Positions 25,874-40,834 of a stretch of DNA of 64,000 bases are shown here, piece by piece; position 1 is the stretch's first letter, and the number at the start of each line of letters is the position of its first letter. The stretch is from Ruania alba (GTDB taxonomy: Bacteria > Actinomycetota > Actinomycetes > Actinomycetales > Beutenbergiaceae). The stretch is from assembly GCF_900105765.1 (NCBI RefSeq), contig NZ_FNTX01000001.1:1022387-1086386 (forward strand). Reading direction: 5' to 3'. Under the pieces are notes generated by a model, which saw nothing but the letters and a program-made list of their open reading frames with translations, searched no databases and was not told the DNA's origin. Made by a program: the position numbers and the translations under genes.

Positions 25874-26497
25874 CTACCGGAGTGCCTTCTCCCGTGAATT
25901 CCGACGGTGCCGCACGACCAGCACCGCGACGACCGCGGCCAGCGCCAGCACGCCGACGGCGATCCATCCGGCGGTGCCGAGCGTGCGTGCCATCTCCGGT
26001 AGTGCGGTGCGGGCCGTCGCACCGGCACCCACCCAGAGGCCGGACCAGCTGGCCGCGCCGAGCAGCGAACCGAGCACGAAGCTGCGGTACGTCACGCCCG
26101 CCGCACCGGCGACCGCCGGCACCACCGTGCGCACCCCGGGCAGCAGTCGCGACCCGGCGATCGCCCAGGTGCCGTAGGTGCCCATCATCCGGGAGCCGGC
26201 GTCCCAGTGCCGCACCCCGATGCGTCGTACCAGGGCGCTCTCCCGCAGCGCCGGCCCCAGCTTGCGGCCGATCAGATAGCCCACATGGTCGCCCAGGCTC
26301 GCCCCGACGGCGACCACCCCCAGCGCCCAGGCGACGTCAGCTCCGGTGGTCGTGGCCGCGCCCAGGGCGAGCACCGCCGTCTCACCCGGGAACGCCAGCC
26401 CGAGGCCCAGCGCGGACTCGGCGAACGCGAACACCCCGCCCAGCAGGAGCAGCAACGGGCCGAACTGATCGGCGAGACCGGCGAGGAAGGCGTCCAT
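25874..26497 (-). CDS. DedA-family membrane protein
   Basis: A 207-residue DedA/SNARE-associated-type integral membrane protein. Visible family features are LAFPGETAVLALGA near the first helices, GDHVGYLIGRKLG, and the arginine-bearing SRLLPGVRTVVPAVAGAAGV that is essential in studied members. A last helix (about 175-197) and a basic tail end the protein. DedA proteins act in lipid scrambling or membrane homeostasis. Confidence 0.9.
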   Translation of the reverse strand: MDAFLAGLADQFGPLLLLLGGVFAFAESALGLGLAFPGETAVLALGAATTTGADVAWALGVVAVGASLGDHVGYLIGRKLGPALRESALVRRIGVRHWDAGSRMMGTYGTWAIAGSRLLPGVRTVVPAVAGAAGVTYRSFVLGSLLGAASWSGLWVGAGATARTALPEMARTLGTAGWIAVGVLALAAVVAVLVVRHRRNSREKALR

Positions 26498-26591
26498 AGT
26501 TGCCAGCCAACCGCCTGCAGATGTGCCACCACATCGGGTACCACCCGGATCTGACCCGGAACCTCAGGGCTCGAGACTCAGGGTAGGACGC

Positions 26592-27368
26592 TCAGTCCGG
26601 CGGACGGATGCCGTGGCCGTTCAGCCACTCCACCCAGTGCTGCGACCAGCCGGCCACCGCCCCGGTCTCCTCCAGCGCCAACCCGAGGCCGTGCCTCCCG
26701 TGCGGATACACGTGCGCCTCCACGTCCGCCCGGGCCGCCCGCCACGCTGAGACGGCGGCGAGGGTGTTCTCCACAGGGACGGCTGCGTCGTCGGATGTGT
26801 GCCACACGAACGCCGGGGGAGCGGCGGCATCCACCCGGTTCTCCACGCTCAGTGCGAGGGCCAGCGCTTCGGTGTGGTCCGCGCCGAGCAGGTTCAGCCG
26901 GGACCCCACATGGGTGCGCGCCACGAGGGAGAAGACGGGGTAGCCCATGGTCACCAGGTCGGGGCGGGCGAGGGTGTCGGGGTCGATGCCTTCGCGCTCG
27001 GCGAGCGCGGTGCGCTCGGCATCAGTGGCCGTGGCGGCTGTCCCGGCGAGGTGCCCACCGGCGGAGTAGCCGATCACCGCGATCGGGCCGTTGATCTCGC
27101 CATGCACCCCGGCGCGCAGGTCGGCCAGCGCCAGCAGCACCTGCTCGAGCGCTTCCGGGTACCGGGCCGGGGCCACCGGGTAGTCCAGGTGCCCGGCCGG
27201 GATGCCCCGCGCGGCGAGCCAGTCGGCCGTCCCGGGGCCCTCATGCTCGCTGCGGTGGGCGTATCCGCCACCGGCGAGCGCAAGGACGAACCCGCGACCA
27301 CCGGAGGTCAACAGCTCGGGTGTGGCAGGAGACAGGACGAGCGGGACGCGGGCCACCTGATTCGGCAT
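26592..27368 (-). CDS. Alpha/beta hydrolase (esterase-like)
   Basis: A 258-residue alpha/beta hydrolase of the BD-FAE/acetyl-esterase type. FVLALAGGGYAHRSEHEG holds the oxyanion region, GYSAGG the nucleophile (Ser102), WHTSDDAAVPVENT the acid and HGRHGLGLA the histidine. The substrate is probably a small ester. The start ATG 27368 gives a compact N-terminus; the frame remains open far upstream only as antisense to the next gene. It is divergent from the ceramidase-like gene across 69 bases. Confidence 0.85.
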   Translation of the reverse strand: MPNQVARVPLVLSPATPELLTSGGRGFVLALAGGGYAHRSEHEGPGTADWLAARGIPAGHLDYPVAPARYPEALEQVLLALADLRAGVHGEINGPIAVIGYSAGGHLAGTAATATDAERTALAEREGIDPDTLARPDLVTMGYPVFSLVARTHVGSRLNLLGADHTEALALALSVENRVDAAAPPAFVWHTSDDAAVPVENTLAAVSAWRAARADVEAHVYPHGRHGLGLALEETGAVAGWSQHWVEWLNGHGIRPPD

Positions 27369-27437
27369 GCGCCGCAGCGTATCCTCAGCGCACACGGGGC
27401 GCCGAGAGCGTCCAGGACGTGGTGAGGAGGCGAACTC

Positions 27438-28682
27438 GTGCAGGTGGGAGCGGCAGTACGGACGGCTGCGGTGCCGGTGGGCACACCCATGTCCGGGTAC
27501 GCCGGACGAGCCGGCCCGAGCCTGGGCGTGCACCAGGCCACCTCGGTGCGTGCGCTGGTGGTCGACGACGTCGCGATCGTGGCACTGGACGTGTGCGCGG
27601 TGCACATGCGCACCTCCGACCGGGTCGCGGCGGCGGTCCGCGGATGGGCAGGGACCTGCGTGGTCACCGCCACCCACACGCACGCCGGCCCGTGCGTCGC
27701 CTTCGGGCGGGTCGGTGGCCATGCTGCGCAGGCGCACGAGACCGTGGTGGAGGCGGCCATCGCCGCGGTGCGGGAGGCGGCGGGGGAGCGGGTACCGTGC
27801 GAGGTGACCGTGGCGCGAGCAACCGGCGTCGGCGTGGCGCGCAACCGCCGGCACCCTGACCGTCCCATCGACCCGCCCGTCTGGCGACTGACATTCCGGG
27901 CGCAGGATCGGGTGGTCGCCGACCTGATCAACTACCCGTGCCACCCGGTGGTGCTGGACGCCGCCAACCGGCTTATCGCCGCCGACTATCCGGGAGCCTT
28001 GCGCGACGAGGTCGAACGCGCGCACCCGGGTAGCGTGTGCCTCTTCCTCACCGGCGCGGCCGGCGACGTGAACACCGGCCACCCGGCAGAAGCGTCCTAC
28101 ACCGAGTCCGGTGCGGGGGAGCGGAGCCTAGCCGAGGCAGGCCGCGTCGGTCAGCGGATCGCCACGGCAGCGCTCGCCGCTGCGGAGCGGCAGGTGGACG
28201 TGCCGGCGGTCGCCCGCGTGACCCGTGTTCCGGTACGACTGCCGTTCGCCCGGCCGGACGCCGGCGAACGGGAGGCGCACGTGCGCATGTGGCGCACGCA
28301 GCAACGCACCGCCGACCCAGGACTGGCACGGGTGCTGCAGACCTGGATCGACTGGGCCGAGGCGGGCGTCCCGGACGACCCGGCCCCGTGGACGGGCCAC
28401 GTCACCGCGGTCGACATCGGCGTCCCACTCGTCTTCCTCCCCGGTGAACCCTTCTTGGCCACCGCCGAGGCGATCGAGCGCGCCATCGGCGCACCGGTGC
28501 TCGTGGCCGGCTACGCCGACGACGTCCCCGGCTACCTGCCCCCGTCCCACGAGTACGCCCACGGTGGCTACGAGGTCCTCGATGCCCACCGGTACTACGC
28601 GATGCCGGCGCCGTTCGCGCCCGGCTGCGCGGAGCGGGTGGGTGATGCGGCTGTGGAGGCGATCTTGGCGGCGCAGCACTGA
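27438..28682 (+). CDS. Neutral ceramidase N-domain-like hydrolase
   Basis: A 414-residue protein that resembles the zinc-dependent catalytic domain of neutral/alkaline ceramidases. THTHAGP (79-85), YPCHPVVL with His169, AADYPG and GAAGDVN (206-212) match the metal- and substrate-binding motifs of that family. It lacks a signal peptide and the C-terminal immunoglobulin-like domain of true ceramidases, so it is probably a cytoplasmic amidase-like relative with another substrate. GGAGG (27426-27430) precedes the GTG start. Confidence 0.7.
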   Translation: MQVGAAVRTAAVPVGTPMSGYAGRAGPSLGVHQATSVRALVVDDVAIVALDVCAVHMRTSDRVAAAVRGWAGTCVVTATHTHAGPCVAFGRVGGHAAQAHETVVEAAIAAVREAAGERVPCEVTVARATGVGVARNRRHPDRPIDPPVWRLTFRAQDRVVADLINYPCHPVVLDAANRLIAADYPGALRDEVERAHPGSVCLFLTGAAGDVNTGHPAEASYTESGAGERSLAEAGRVGQRIATAALAAAERQVDVPAVARVTRVPVRLPFARPDAGEREAHVRMWRTQQRTADPGLARVLQTWIDWAEAGVPDDPAPWTGHVTAVDIGVPLVFLPGEPFLATAEAIERAIGAPVLVAGYADDVPGYLPPSHEYAHGGYEVLDAHRYYAMPAPFAPGCAERVGDAAVEAILAAQH

Positions 28683-28756
28683 TCGGCCGAACGGCCGAGC
28701 AGGATCGAACCGAATGACCGATGTGCCGGTCGCTGGCGCACCGCGACGATCGAGGC

Positions 28757-29419
28757 ATGGTCTCCACCCCAGTCCCCACGAAGCTTCCCCGTGATCCCGC
28801 TCGCCGCAGGAACCGGCCCCAATGGCTGCTACCGGCCGGGCTGCTTTTCCTCGCCCTCGTCCCCGTGCTCGCCGGCGCCATGCGGATCACCGAGCTCGCG
28901 TCCGGCGCCACGGTCACCGCCGAGAACGCCCGCTTTGTCGACTCCCCGGTCCCTGTGGTCGCGCACATCGCCGGCTCCACCCTGTACCTGCTGCTCGGCG
29001 CGTTGCAGTTCGTGCCCACGCTCCGTCGTCGGCGCTGGCACCGGTTCGCCGGCCGGGTGCTGGTTCCTGCCGGTCTGGTGTCGGCCTTCTCCGGCATCTG
29101 GATGGCCGTCGCGTACGACCTACCGGCCAGCAACGGACCAGTCCTGGCAGTGATTCGCGTGGCCCTCGGTGCCGTGATGGCGGCTGGCCTCGTGATCGCG
29201 GTGGTCGCGATCCTGCGCCGGAACGTGCAACGACACCGCGCTTGGATGATCCGCTCCTATGTGATCGCTCTGGGGGCCGGCACCCAGGTGTTCACCTTCC
29301 TACCGTGGACGCTCGCGCTCGGTCAGCCGGGGACGGCCATGACCACAGTCCTGATGGCCGCCGGCTGGGGCATCAACATGGTGGTCGCCGAGATCGCCAT
29401 CCGCCGTGGCCGGCGATGA
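28757..29419 (+). CDS. DUF2306-type membrane protein
   Basis: A 220-residue protein with about five to six hydrophobic segments. It fits the DUF2306 (predicted membrane) family: VVAHIAGSTLYLLLGALQFVP, RWHRFAGRVLV and RHRAWMIRSYVIALGAGTQVF carry conserved histidines typical of cytochrome-b561-like or haem-binding membrane proteins. No function is established. The stop overlaps the start of the histidine kinase (ATGA), suggesting that it is regulated with, or sensed by, the two-component system. Confidence 0.8.
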   Translation: MVSTPVPTKLPRDPARRRNRPQWLLPAGLLFLALVPVLAGAMRITELASGATVTAENARFVDSPVPVVAHIAGSTLYLLLGALQFVPTLRRRRWHRFAGRVLVPAGLVSAFSGIWMAVAYDLPASNGPVLAVIRVALGAVMAAGLVIAVVAILRRNVQRHRAWMIRSYVIALGAGTQVFTFLPWTLALGQPGTAMTTVLMAAGWGINMVVAEIAIRRGRR

Positions 29420-30555
29420 GACGACCGTATGCTGGCGCGATGGGCTCCGCCGCGCGGTCGACGCCGCCGGGCACTCCACCGTCCCGCGGGTGGCGCGACT
29501 GGGTCCTGCTCCTCGGTGTGACCGCCGCGGTCGCCGCGGAGACGGCCCTGCGCACCGACGTCCCGCCCCAGTGGCCGTGGGCCGCGGTCCTGATCGCGGT
29601 CGCCGTCACCACGCTGTGGCGGCGCCGATTCCCGACGGCGATGCTCGCCACCGCGCTCGGTGTCGCCACGGCAGCCGGTCAGCTCATCGCGACCGACCTT
29701 GCCCTGGTCTCCTCGATCTACCTGCTCACCCTGGTGTACGCGGTACCACGATGGGGGAGGGGCCGGTCGATGGTCGCCGGCGGAGCGCTGATGCTCGTCG
29801 CCGTCCTGGTCCCGAGCCTCGTGGGCTCGGCCCCGTGGGCCGATGCGTGGGGATCGGCCGCCGTGGTCCTCGCCACCGGCGCCCTTGGCCTCGCGTTCCG
29901 GTGGCGGGCGGCATCCCGCGCGCGCGAGTTGGAACAGGTGCGGTTGCTCGAGGGCGAGCGGCTGGCGCGCGACCTGCACGACACCGTCGCCCACCACGTC
30001 TCCGCGATCGCCGTGCGCGCCCAGGCCGGTCGCGCGGTCGCGGCCACCGACAGCGCTGCCGCCACCGACGCCCTCCGCGTGATCGAGGACGAGGCATCCC
30101 GCGCCCTGGCCGAGATGCGCTCGATCGTGCGCATCCTCCGCCGCGACGACAATCCCGAGCTCGCCCCCGCACCGGGGATCGCCGACCTGAGTGCGCTCGC
30201 GGACGCCGGGGGAGCGGCGCCGGTGCAGGTGGAGGTCACCGGAGACACCTCAACAGTCCCGGCCCGGGTGAGTGCCGCCGTCTACCGGATCGCCCAGGAG
30301 GCGCTCACGAACGTACGCCGGCACGCCCGTGGCGCCACGCGCGCCCTCCTGCTGGTCCACATCGACGCGCTCGAGGTGACCGTGGAGATCAGCGACGACG
30401 GCAGTCCGGCGCACGCTCCGCCGTCGGGAGGGTACGGGATCGCCGGGATGACCGAACGGGCCACCATGCTGGGCGGACGCTGCACCGCCGGCCCCGGCCC
30501 TGACGGCGGCTGGATCGTCACGGTGACCCTTCCCCTGGCAGGATCACCGGGGTGA
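29416..30555 (+). CDS. Sensor histidine kinase (NarL/DesK-type, HisKA_3)
   Basis: A 379-residue kinase. The N-terminal half (about 25-160) has several membrane helices and no large sensor domain. The dimerization helix carries the phosphorylated His188 in RDLHDTVAHHVSAIAVRAQAG; the ATPase domain has the N box AQEALTNVRRHA and the G-rich loops DDGSPAHAPPSGGYGIAGM. The start ATG 29416 overlaps the DUF2306 stop; ATG 29440 is an alternative. It is paired with the regulator that follows. Confidence 0.92.
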   Translation: MRRPYAGAMGSAARSTPPGTPPSRGWRDWVLLLGVTAAVAAETALRTDVPPQWPWAAVLIAVAVTTLWRRRFPTAMLATALGVATAAGQLIATDLALVSSIYLLTLVYAVPRWGRGRSMVAGGALMLVAVLVPSLVGSAPWADAWGSAAVVLATGALGLAFRWRAASRARELEQVRLLEGERLARDLHDTVAHHVSAIAVRAQAGRAVAATDSAAATDALRVIEDEASRALAEMRSIVRILRRDDNPELAPAPGIADLSALADAGGAAPVQVEVTGDTSTVPARVSAAVYRIAQEALTNVRRHARGATRALLLVHIDALEVTVEISDDGSPAHAPPSGGYGIAGMTERATMLGGRCTAGPGPDGGWIVTVTLPLAGSPG

Positions 30556-31223
30556 GCATCCGGGTGCTGGTAGCCGACGATCAGGAGATCGTCCGCACCG
30601 GGCTGCGGATGATCCTGGACGCCCAGCCCGGCATCGAGGTGATCGCCGAGGCCTCCGAGGGCGCCCAGGCCATTCGCCTCGCCCGCCAGGAGCGACCGGA
30701 CGTGTGCCTGGTCGACATCCGGATGCCGGGCACGGACGGTCTCGAGGTCACCCGGCAGCTCGCCGGCCCGGGGGTATCCGACCCGATCCCGGTGGTGGTG
30801 ATCACCACCTTCGACCTCGACGAGTACGTCTACACCGCACTGCGGAACGGCGCCCGCGGGTTCCTTCTCAAGAACGCCGGTCCCGTGCTGCTGAACGAGG
30901 CGGTACACGCGGCGGCGCGGGGCGACGCGCTCATCGACCCGGCGATCACCGTCCGGCTCATCAGTACCTTCGCCGGGGCCGCACCATCGCCCGCCCCGCC
31001 CGCAGCCCCGGCCAGCCCGCTCACCGCCCGCGAGGAGGAGGTGCTCGCCGCCGTCGCTCGCGGCCTCGGCAACACCGAGATCGCCCGCGAGCTGCACATC
31101 TCCCTGAGCACGGTGAAGACGCACCTCGGGAGCCTGATGACCAAGCTGGATGCCCGCAACCGGGTGGAGCTCGCCATCTGGGCCGCCGAGCGGGCCCGGT
31201 CACTCACTCAGCGATCCGGGTAG
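30552..31223 (+). CDS. Response regulator, NarL/LuxR family
   Basis: A 223-residue regulator. The receiver domain has the acidic pair Asp9-Asp10, the phosphorylated Asp55 (CLVDIRMPG) and the conserved lysine in FLLKNAG. A Pro/Ala linker leads to a LuxR-type helix-turn-helix (about 155-218, LTAREEEVLAAVARGLGNTEIARELHISLSTVKTHLGSL region). The GTG start overlaps the kinase stop by GTGA. Its 3' end overlaps the convergent def gene by 16 bases. Confidence 0.94.
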   Translation: MSIRVLVADDQEIVRTGLRMILDAQPGIEVIAEASEGAQAIRLARQERPDVCLVDIRMPGTDGLEVTRQLAGPGVSDPIPVVVITTFDLDEYVYTALRNGARGFLLKNAGPVLLNEAVHAAARGDALIDPAITVRLISTFAGAAPSPAPPAAPASPLTAREEEVLAAVARGLGNTEIARELHISLSTVKTHLGSLMTKLDARNRVELAIWAAERARSLTQRSG

Positions 31224-31789
31224 ACCGCCGGTTCCTTCTCGTGCACGCGGCTCACCGAGTCCCGCCGCTCCAGCACCTCCTCGCGCAGGTCCTCCATGTC
31301 CCGCAGCACTCGCTTGCGGACCCGCTTGCTCAGCAGGTCCACGTACAGCCGCCCATTGGTGTGGTCGGTCTCGTGCTGGAAGCAGCGCGCCAGATATCCG
31401 TGGGCGGTCAGCTCCACCGGCGCCCCGGTGATGTCCACCCCGCGCACTCGCACGTCGAGCGGCCGGAACAGCTCCGCCCCCGGGCCGGGCACGGAGAGAC
31501 AGCCCTCCTCGATCTCCTCGGTCTCAGCGCTGGTCACCTCCACCTCGGGGTTGGCCACGTGGCCCACATACCGGGTGCCGTCGGAGTCGGTGAGGTCATA
31601 GACGAACAGTCGTAGGTCCACGCCCACCTGATTCGCGGCCAGGCCCACCCCTTCGGCCACCAGCATCGTGGCGAACATGTCGTCCACCAGGCTGGCCAGC
31701 TCCTCGGTCCCGAACGCCGTCACGTCGGCGCAACGCTCATGCAGCACGGACTCACCGATCTCGGTGACCCGCAGCGCGCGCCCGCGCAC
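31208..31789 (-). CDS. def: Peptide deformylase
   Basis: A metalloenzyme that removes the formyl group from nascent proteins. All three motifs are present: [10 protein letters not shown] (46-55... from GTG 31789), EGCLSVPG with the metal ligand Cys97, and QHETDH with His139, Glu140 and His143. The catalytic core is intact. The in-frame GTG 31789 has a ribosome-binding site only 2 bases away. A far better start (ATG 31851 after AAGAAGGG) lies one frame off, so the original N-terminus was probably about 21 residues longer; see the entry at 31790-31858. It overlaps the response-regulator gene tail to tail. Confidence 0.88.
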   Translation of the reverse strand: MRGRALRVTEIGESVLHERCADVTAFGTEELASLVDDMFATMLVAEGVGLAANQVGVDLRLFVYDLTDSDGTRYVGHVANPEVEVTSAETEEIEEGCLSVPGPGAELFRPLDVRVRGVDITGAPVELTAHGYLARCFQHETDHTNGRLYVDLLSKRVRKRVLRDMEDLREEVLERRDSVSRVHEKEPAVYPDR

Positions 31790-31858
31790 GGCCTCCGGGG
31801 AATCTCGGGGTAGTCGTCGACCGCACTGCCCTGGACGATGGTGGTGCTCATGCTGTGC
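31790..31858 (-). pseudogene. def: Out-of-frame original 5' end of def
   Basis: On the minus strand AAGAAGGG precedes ATG 31851 by 6 bases, and the frame reads [15 protein letters not shown] before diverging. If the CCCC run at 31810-31807 had one more C, the frame would run on as [17 protein letters not shown] straight into the deformylase. This points to a one-base loss, either real or an assembly error. Confidence 0.6.
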
Positions 31859-31971
31859 CCTTCTTGCACGCTCGCTCCGGTGCCTTGCTCCGGCACACCT
31901 CGTTCCTCGGCGTCCCTCCGCAGGGGCTCCTCACGCTCATGCCGAACATTCTTGCGTATTCCACCCCATGG

Positions 31972-32010
31972 TTGCGCTCGCTCGCACCACGCCATGTATA
32001 GTTATTCATA
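31972..32010 (+). promoter_or_regulatory. ARG box and promoter of the arg operon
   Basis: TGTAT-AGTT-ATTCA (31995-32008) matches the ArgR operator consensus (TGAAT-4-ATTCA) with one mismatch. A -10 TATAGT (31997-32002) lies inside it; TTGCGC (31972-31977) may be the -35, although the 19-base spacer is long. Transcription would then start at or within a base or two of the argC ATG (32010), so the message is probably leaderless. ArgR bound here would cover the -10 and the start codon. Confidence 0.7.
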
Positions 32011-33089
32011 TGACTGTATCGGTCGCGATCGCAGGTGCCAGTGGCTACGCGGGCGGAGAGACGCTGCGTCTGCTTCTTGCCCACCCCGAGGTAGAGGTCG
32101 GAGCGCTCACCGCGCACTCGAACGCCGGTGAACTCGTGGGCCGCCATCACCCGCATCTGCGCAGCGTGGCCGATCGCACCTTCGTGGCCACCACAGCCGA
32201 GAACCTGCGCGGGCACGACGTCGTCGTCCTCGGCCTCCCGCACGGCGCCTCCGGCACCATCGCGGCGGAGCTGGAAGCGGTCGGCCCCGGCAGTGCTACC
32301 CCTCTGATCCTGGACCTGGGTGCCGACCACCGGCTCACCGACGCCACCGACTGGGCTGCCTTCTACGGCAGCGAGCACGCGGGCAGCTGGCCCTACGGCA
32401 TGCCCGAGCTGCTGCACGCCGGTGAGACTGCAGCGTCGTCGCAGCGTGGAGCGCTGAGCCAGGCCCGCCACATCGCGGTGCCCGGCTGCAACGTCACCGC
32501 CGTCACCCTCGGCATCCAGCCCGGCGTCGCGGCCGGTGTTCTCGACCCGAGCGATGTCGTCGCCGTCCTCTCGGTCGGCTACTCCGGCGCCGGCAAGGCG
32601 ATGAAACCCCACCTCACGGCCGCCGAAGGGATCGGCTCGGCCGCACCGTACGCGGTCGCCGGCACGCACCGGCACGTCCCCGAGATCGAGCAGAACCTGC
32701 GCGTCGCGGGTGCCGGGGCAGCGGACGTTCACTGCTCTTTTACCCCAGTGCTGGTCCCGATGTCCCGTGGCATCCTCGCCACCACGACGGCGCCCCTCGC
32801 CCCCGGTGTCACGCCCGCCCAGGTGCGTCTCGCCTGGGAGCAGGCCTACGCCGGTGAGCAGTTCGTCCAGCTCCTCCCGGAGGGCCAATGGCCGACGACG
32901 GCCGCCACCCTGGGTGCGAATACCGCCTTGGTGCAGGTCGCCATCGATGACAGGGCCGGCAGAGTCGTGACCATCTGCGCCATCGACAACCTCGTCAAGG
33001 GCACTGCCGGCGCGGCCGTGCAGTCCATGAACCTCGCCCTCGGGCTCCCCGAAGGGATCGGCCTGACCACCGAAGGAGTGGCCCCGTGA
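32010..33089 (+). CDS. argC: N-acetyl-gamma-glutamyl-phosphate reductase
   Basis: The third step of arginine synthesis: NADPH-dependent reduction of N-acetylglutamyl phosphate. The 359-residue protein has the Rossmann motif [15 protein letters not shown], the catalytic Cys160 in VPGCNVTA and the [11 protein letters not shown] region of the active site. The ATG at 32010 is the first codon after the ARG box. First gene of argCJBDFRGH. Confidence 0.97.
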   Translation: MTVSVAIAGASGYAGGETLRLLLAHPEVEVGALTAHSNAGELVGRHHPHLRSVADRTFVATTAENLRGHDVVVLGLPHGASGTIAAELEAVGPGSATPLILDLGADHRLTDATDWAAFYGSEHAGSWPYGMPELLHAGETAASSQRGALSQARHIAVPGCNVTAVTLGIQPGVAAGVLDPSDVVAVLSVGYSGAGKAMKPHLTAAEGIGSAAPYAVAGTHRHVPEIEQNLRVAGAGAADVHCSFTPVLVPMSRGILATTTAPLAPGVTPAQVRLAWEQAYAGEQFVQLLPEGQWPTTAATLGANTALVQVAIDDRAGRVVTICAIDNLVKGTAGAAVQSMNLALGLPEGIGLTTEGVAP

Positions 33090-34249
33090 CAACGACAAGC
33101 CCTGCCGGCTTCCGCGCCGCCGGCGTCACTGCCGGCCTCAAGGCCTCCGGCACCCCGGACGTCGCCCTCGTCGTCAACGACGGGCCCACCAAGGTCGGTG
33201 CCGCCGTGTTCACCACCAACCGCGTGGTCGGTGCCCCGGTCTTGTGGTCCCGCCAGGTCGTCTCCGACGGCGTGGTCGAGGCCGTGCTGCTCAACTCCGG
33301 CGGCGCGAACGTGTGCACCGGGCCGGACGGCTTCGCCGACACCCACCACAGCGCCGAACGCGCCGCCGAGGCCCTCGGTGTCTCTGCGGCCGACGTCGTG
33401 GTCTGCTCCACCGGCCTCATCGGCGAACGGCTGCCGATGGACAAGCTCCTGCCGGGAATCAGCGCCGCCGCCGAGGCGCTGACCGCTGACAGCGGCCTGG
33501 ACGCCGCCCAGGCGATCATGACCACCGACACGGTCCCGAAGACCACCCACATGGTCCGCGACGGGTGGAGCGTGGGCGGGATGGCCAAGGGTGCCGGCAT
33601 GCTCGCCCCCGCCATGGCCACGATGCTGAGCGTCCTCACCACCGATGCGGTCGTCGATCCGGCCATCGCCCGGCGCGTGTTGCACGCCGCCACCTCGGTC
33701 ACCTTCGACCGGGTCGACTCCGACGGGTGCATGTCCACCTCGGACACCGTGGTGCTGCTGGCCTCGGGGGCCTCCGGCGTCGAACCCTCCGAGGCCGAGC
33801 TGACCCAGGCGCTCACCGATGCGGCCGCTGATCTGTCCCGGCAGCTCGTCGCCGACGCCGAAGGCGCCTCGCACGACATCGCCGTCGAGGTCACCGGGGC
33901 CACCAGCACCGACGCCGCGCTCGCGGTCGCCCGCGCCGTCACCCGCTCCAACCTCGTCAAGGCCGCCGTCTTCGGCAACGACCCGAACTGGGGCCGCATC
34001 CTTGCCCAGGTGGGCACCGTGCCGGTCGAGGTGGCGCCGTTCGACGCCGATCAGGTGGACGTGTCCATCAACGGCGTGATGATCTGCCGCTCCGGCGCCG
34101 CCCACGCCGACCGCAGCCGGGTGGACCTCGCCGCTCAGCGCGAGGTACGGATCGTCATCGACCTGCACGCCGGCGACGCCACCGCCACCGTGTGGACCAA
34201 CGACCTCACCCACGACTACGTCCACGAGAACAGCGCCTACTCCACATGA
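33086..34249 (+). CDS. argJ: Glutamate N-acetyltransferase / amino-acid N-acetyltransferase
   Basis: A bifunctional enzyme that recycles the acetyl group from N-acetylornithine to glutamate. The 387-residue precursor cleaves itself before Thr179 in [11 protein letters not shown]; this threonine becomes the nucleophile of the beta subunit. [13 protein letters not shown] and the C-terminal NSAYST are typical. The GTG start overlaps the argC stop. Its presence implies the cyclic acetyl pathway, which spares a separate argE. Confidence 0.97.
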   Translation: MTTTSPAGFRAAGVTAGLKASGTPDVALVVNDGPTKVGAAVFTTNRVVGAPVLWSRQVVSDGVVEAVLLNSGGANVCTGPDGFADTHHSAERAAEALGVSAADVVVCSTGLIGERLPMDKLLPGISAAAEALTADSGLDAAQAIMTTDTVPKTTHMVRDGWSVGGMAKGAGMLAPAMATMLSVLTTDAVVDPAIARRVLHAATSVTFDRVDSDGCMSTSDTVVLLASGASGVEPSEAELTQALTDAAADLSRQLVADAEGASHDIAVEVTGATSTDAALAVARAVTRSNLVKAAVFGNDPNWGRILAQVGTVPVEVAPFDADQVDVSINGVMICRSGAAHADRSRVDLAAQREVRIVIDLHAGDATATVWTNDLTHDYVHENSAYST

Positions 34250-35189
34250 GCACCGAACCCGCAGACCCCACCGCCGAGACCTTCGTCTTCAACACCGAGA
34301 CGGACCTGCGCCCCGGACAGAAGGCCGAGGTACTCATCCAAGCCCTGCCCTGGCTGGAACGCTTCGCCGGCGCCGTGGTGGTGATCAAGTTCGGCGGCAA
34401 CGCCATGATCGACGCCGACCTAGAACGCGCCTTCGCCGAGGACATCCGGTTCTTCCGCTACGCCGGGCTCAAACCCGTCGTCGTGCACGGCGGTGGCCCG
34501 CAGATCTCGGCCATGCTGACCCGCCTCGGCATCGAGTCCGAGTTCCGCGGCGGGCTGCGGGTCACCACCCCGGAGACTATGGACGTGGTGCGCATGGTGC
34601 TCACCGGCAAGGTGCAGCGAGACCTGGTGAGCCGGCTGAACGCGTCCGAACCCCTCGCCGTCGGGATCTCCGGAGAGGACGGTGGCCTCTTTGCCGCCCG
34701 CAAGCGGCAGGCCGTGGTGGACGGCGAGCCGGTCGACGTCGGCCTTGTGGGCGACGTGATCGAGGTACACCCTCGCGCCGTCCAGGACCTGCTGGATGCC
34801 GGCCGCATCCCGGTGATCTCCACCATCGCCCCCGATATGGATAACCCCGGTGACGTGCTCAACGTGAACGCCGACACGGCCGCCGCCGCCCTGGCCACCG
34901 CCCTGGGGGCGCAGAAGCTGGTGGTGCTCACCGACGTCGAGGGCCTGTACGCGAACTGGCCGGACACCTCCTCCCTGGTCCGGCAGATCGGCGCCGAGCG
35001 CCTGGCCGCGATGCTGCCTACGCTCGCCTCGGGGATGGTGCCGAAGATGGAAGCGTGCCTGCGGGCCGTCTCCGGCGGTGTGCCGCAGGCGCACGTGATC
35101 GACGGGCGCCAGCCGCACTCGCTGCTGCTGGAGATCTTCACGACCGAAGGGGTGGGCACGATGGTCACGCCCACTGAGGAGGAAGCAGC

Positions 35190-35193
<4 letters not shown>
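34246..35193 (+). CDS. argB: Acetylglutamate kinase
   Basis: Phosphorylates N-acetylglutamate and is the usual site of arginine feedback in organisms with argJ. The 315-residue protein has [10 protein letters not shown] (phosphate loop), [13 protein letters not shown], the substrate region [15 protein letters not shown] and [12 protein letters not shown]. The N-terminal extension (about 20 residues) is the helix that forms hexamers in arginine-sensitive kinases. ATGA overlap with argJ. Confidence 0.97.
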
Positions 35194-40825
<5,632 letters not shown>

Positions 40826-40834
40826 GCCTGCAGC

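Noticed and set aside
26592..28082. 496-codon frame extending the alpha/beta hydrolase
   Set aside because: The extension is antisense to the ceramidase-like gene; ATG 27368 gives a normal hydrolase start.
28822..30555. 577-codon frame extending the histidine kinase upstream
   Set aside because: The upstream part is a shifted reading of the DUF2306 gene; ATG 29416 overlaps its stop as in the other coupled pairs.
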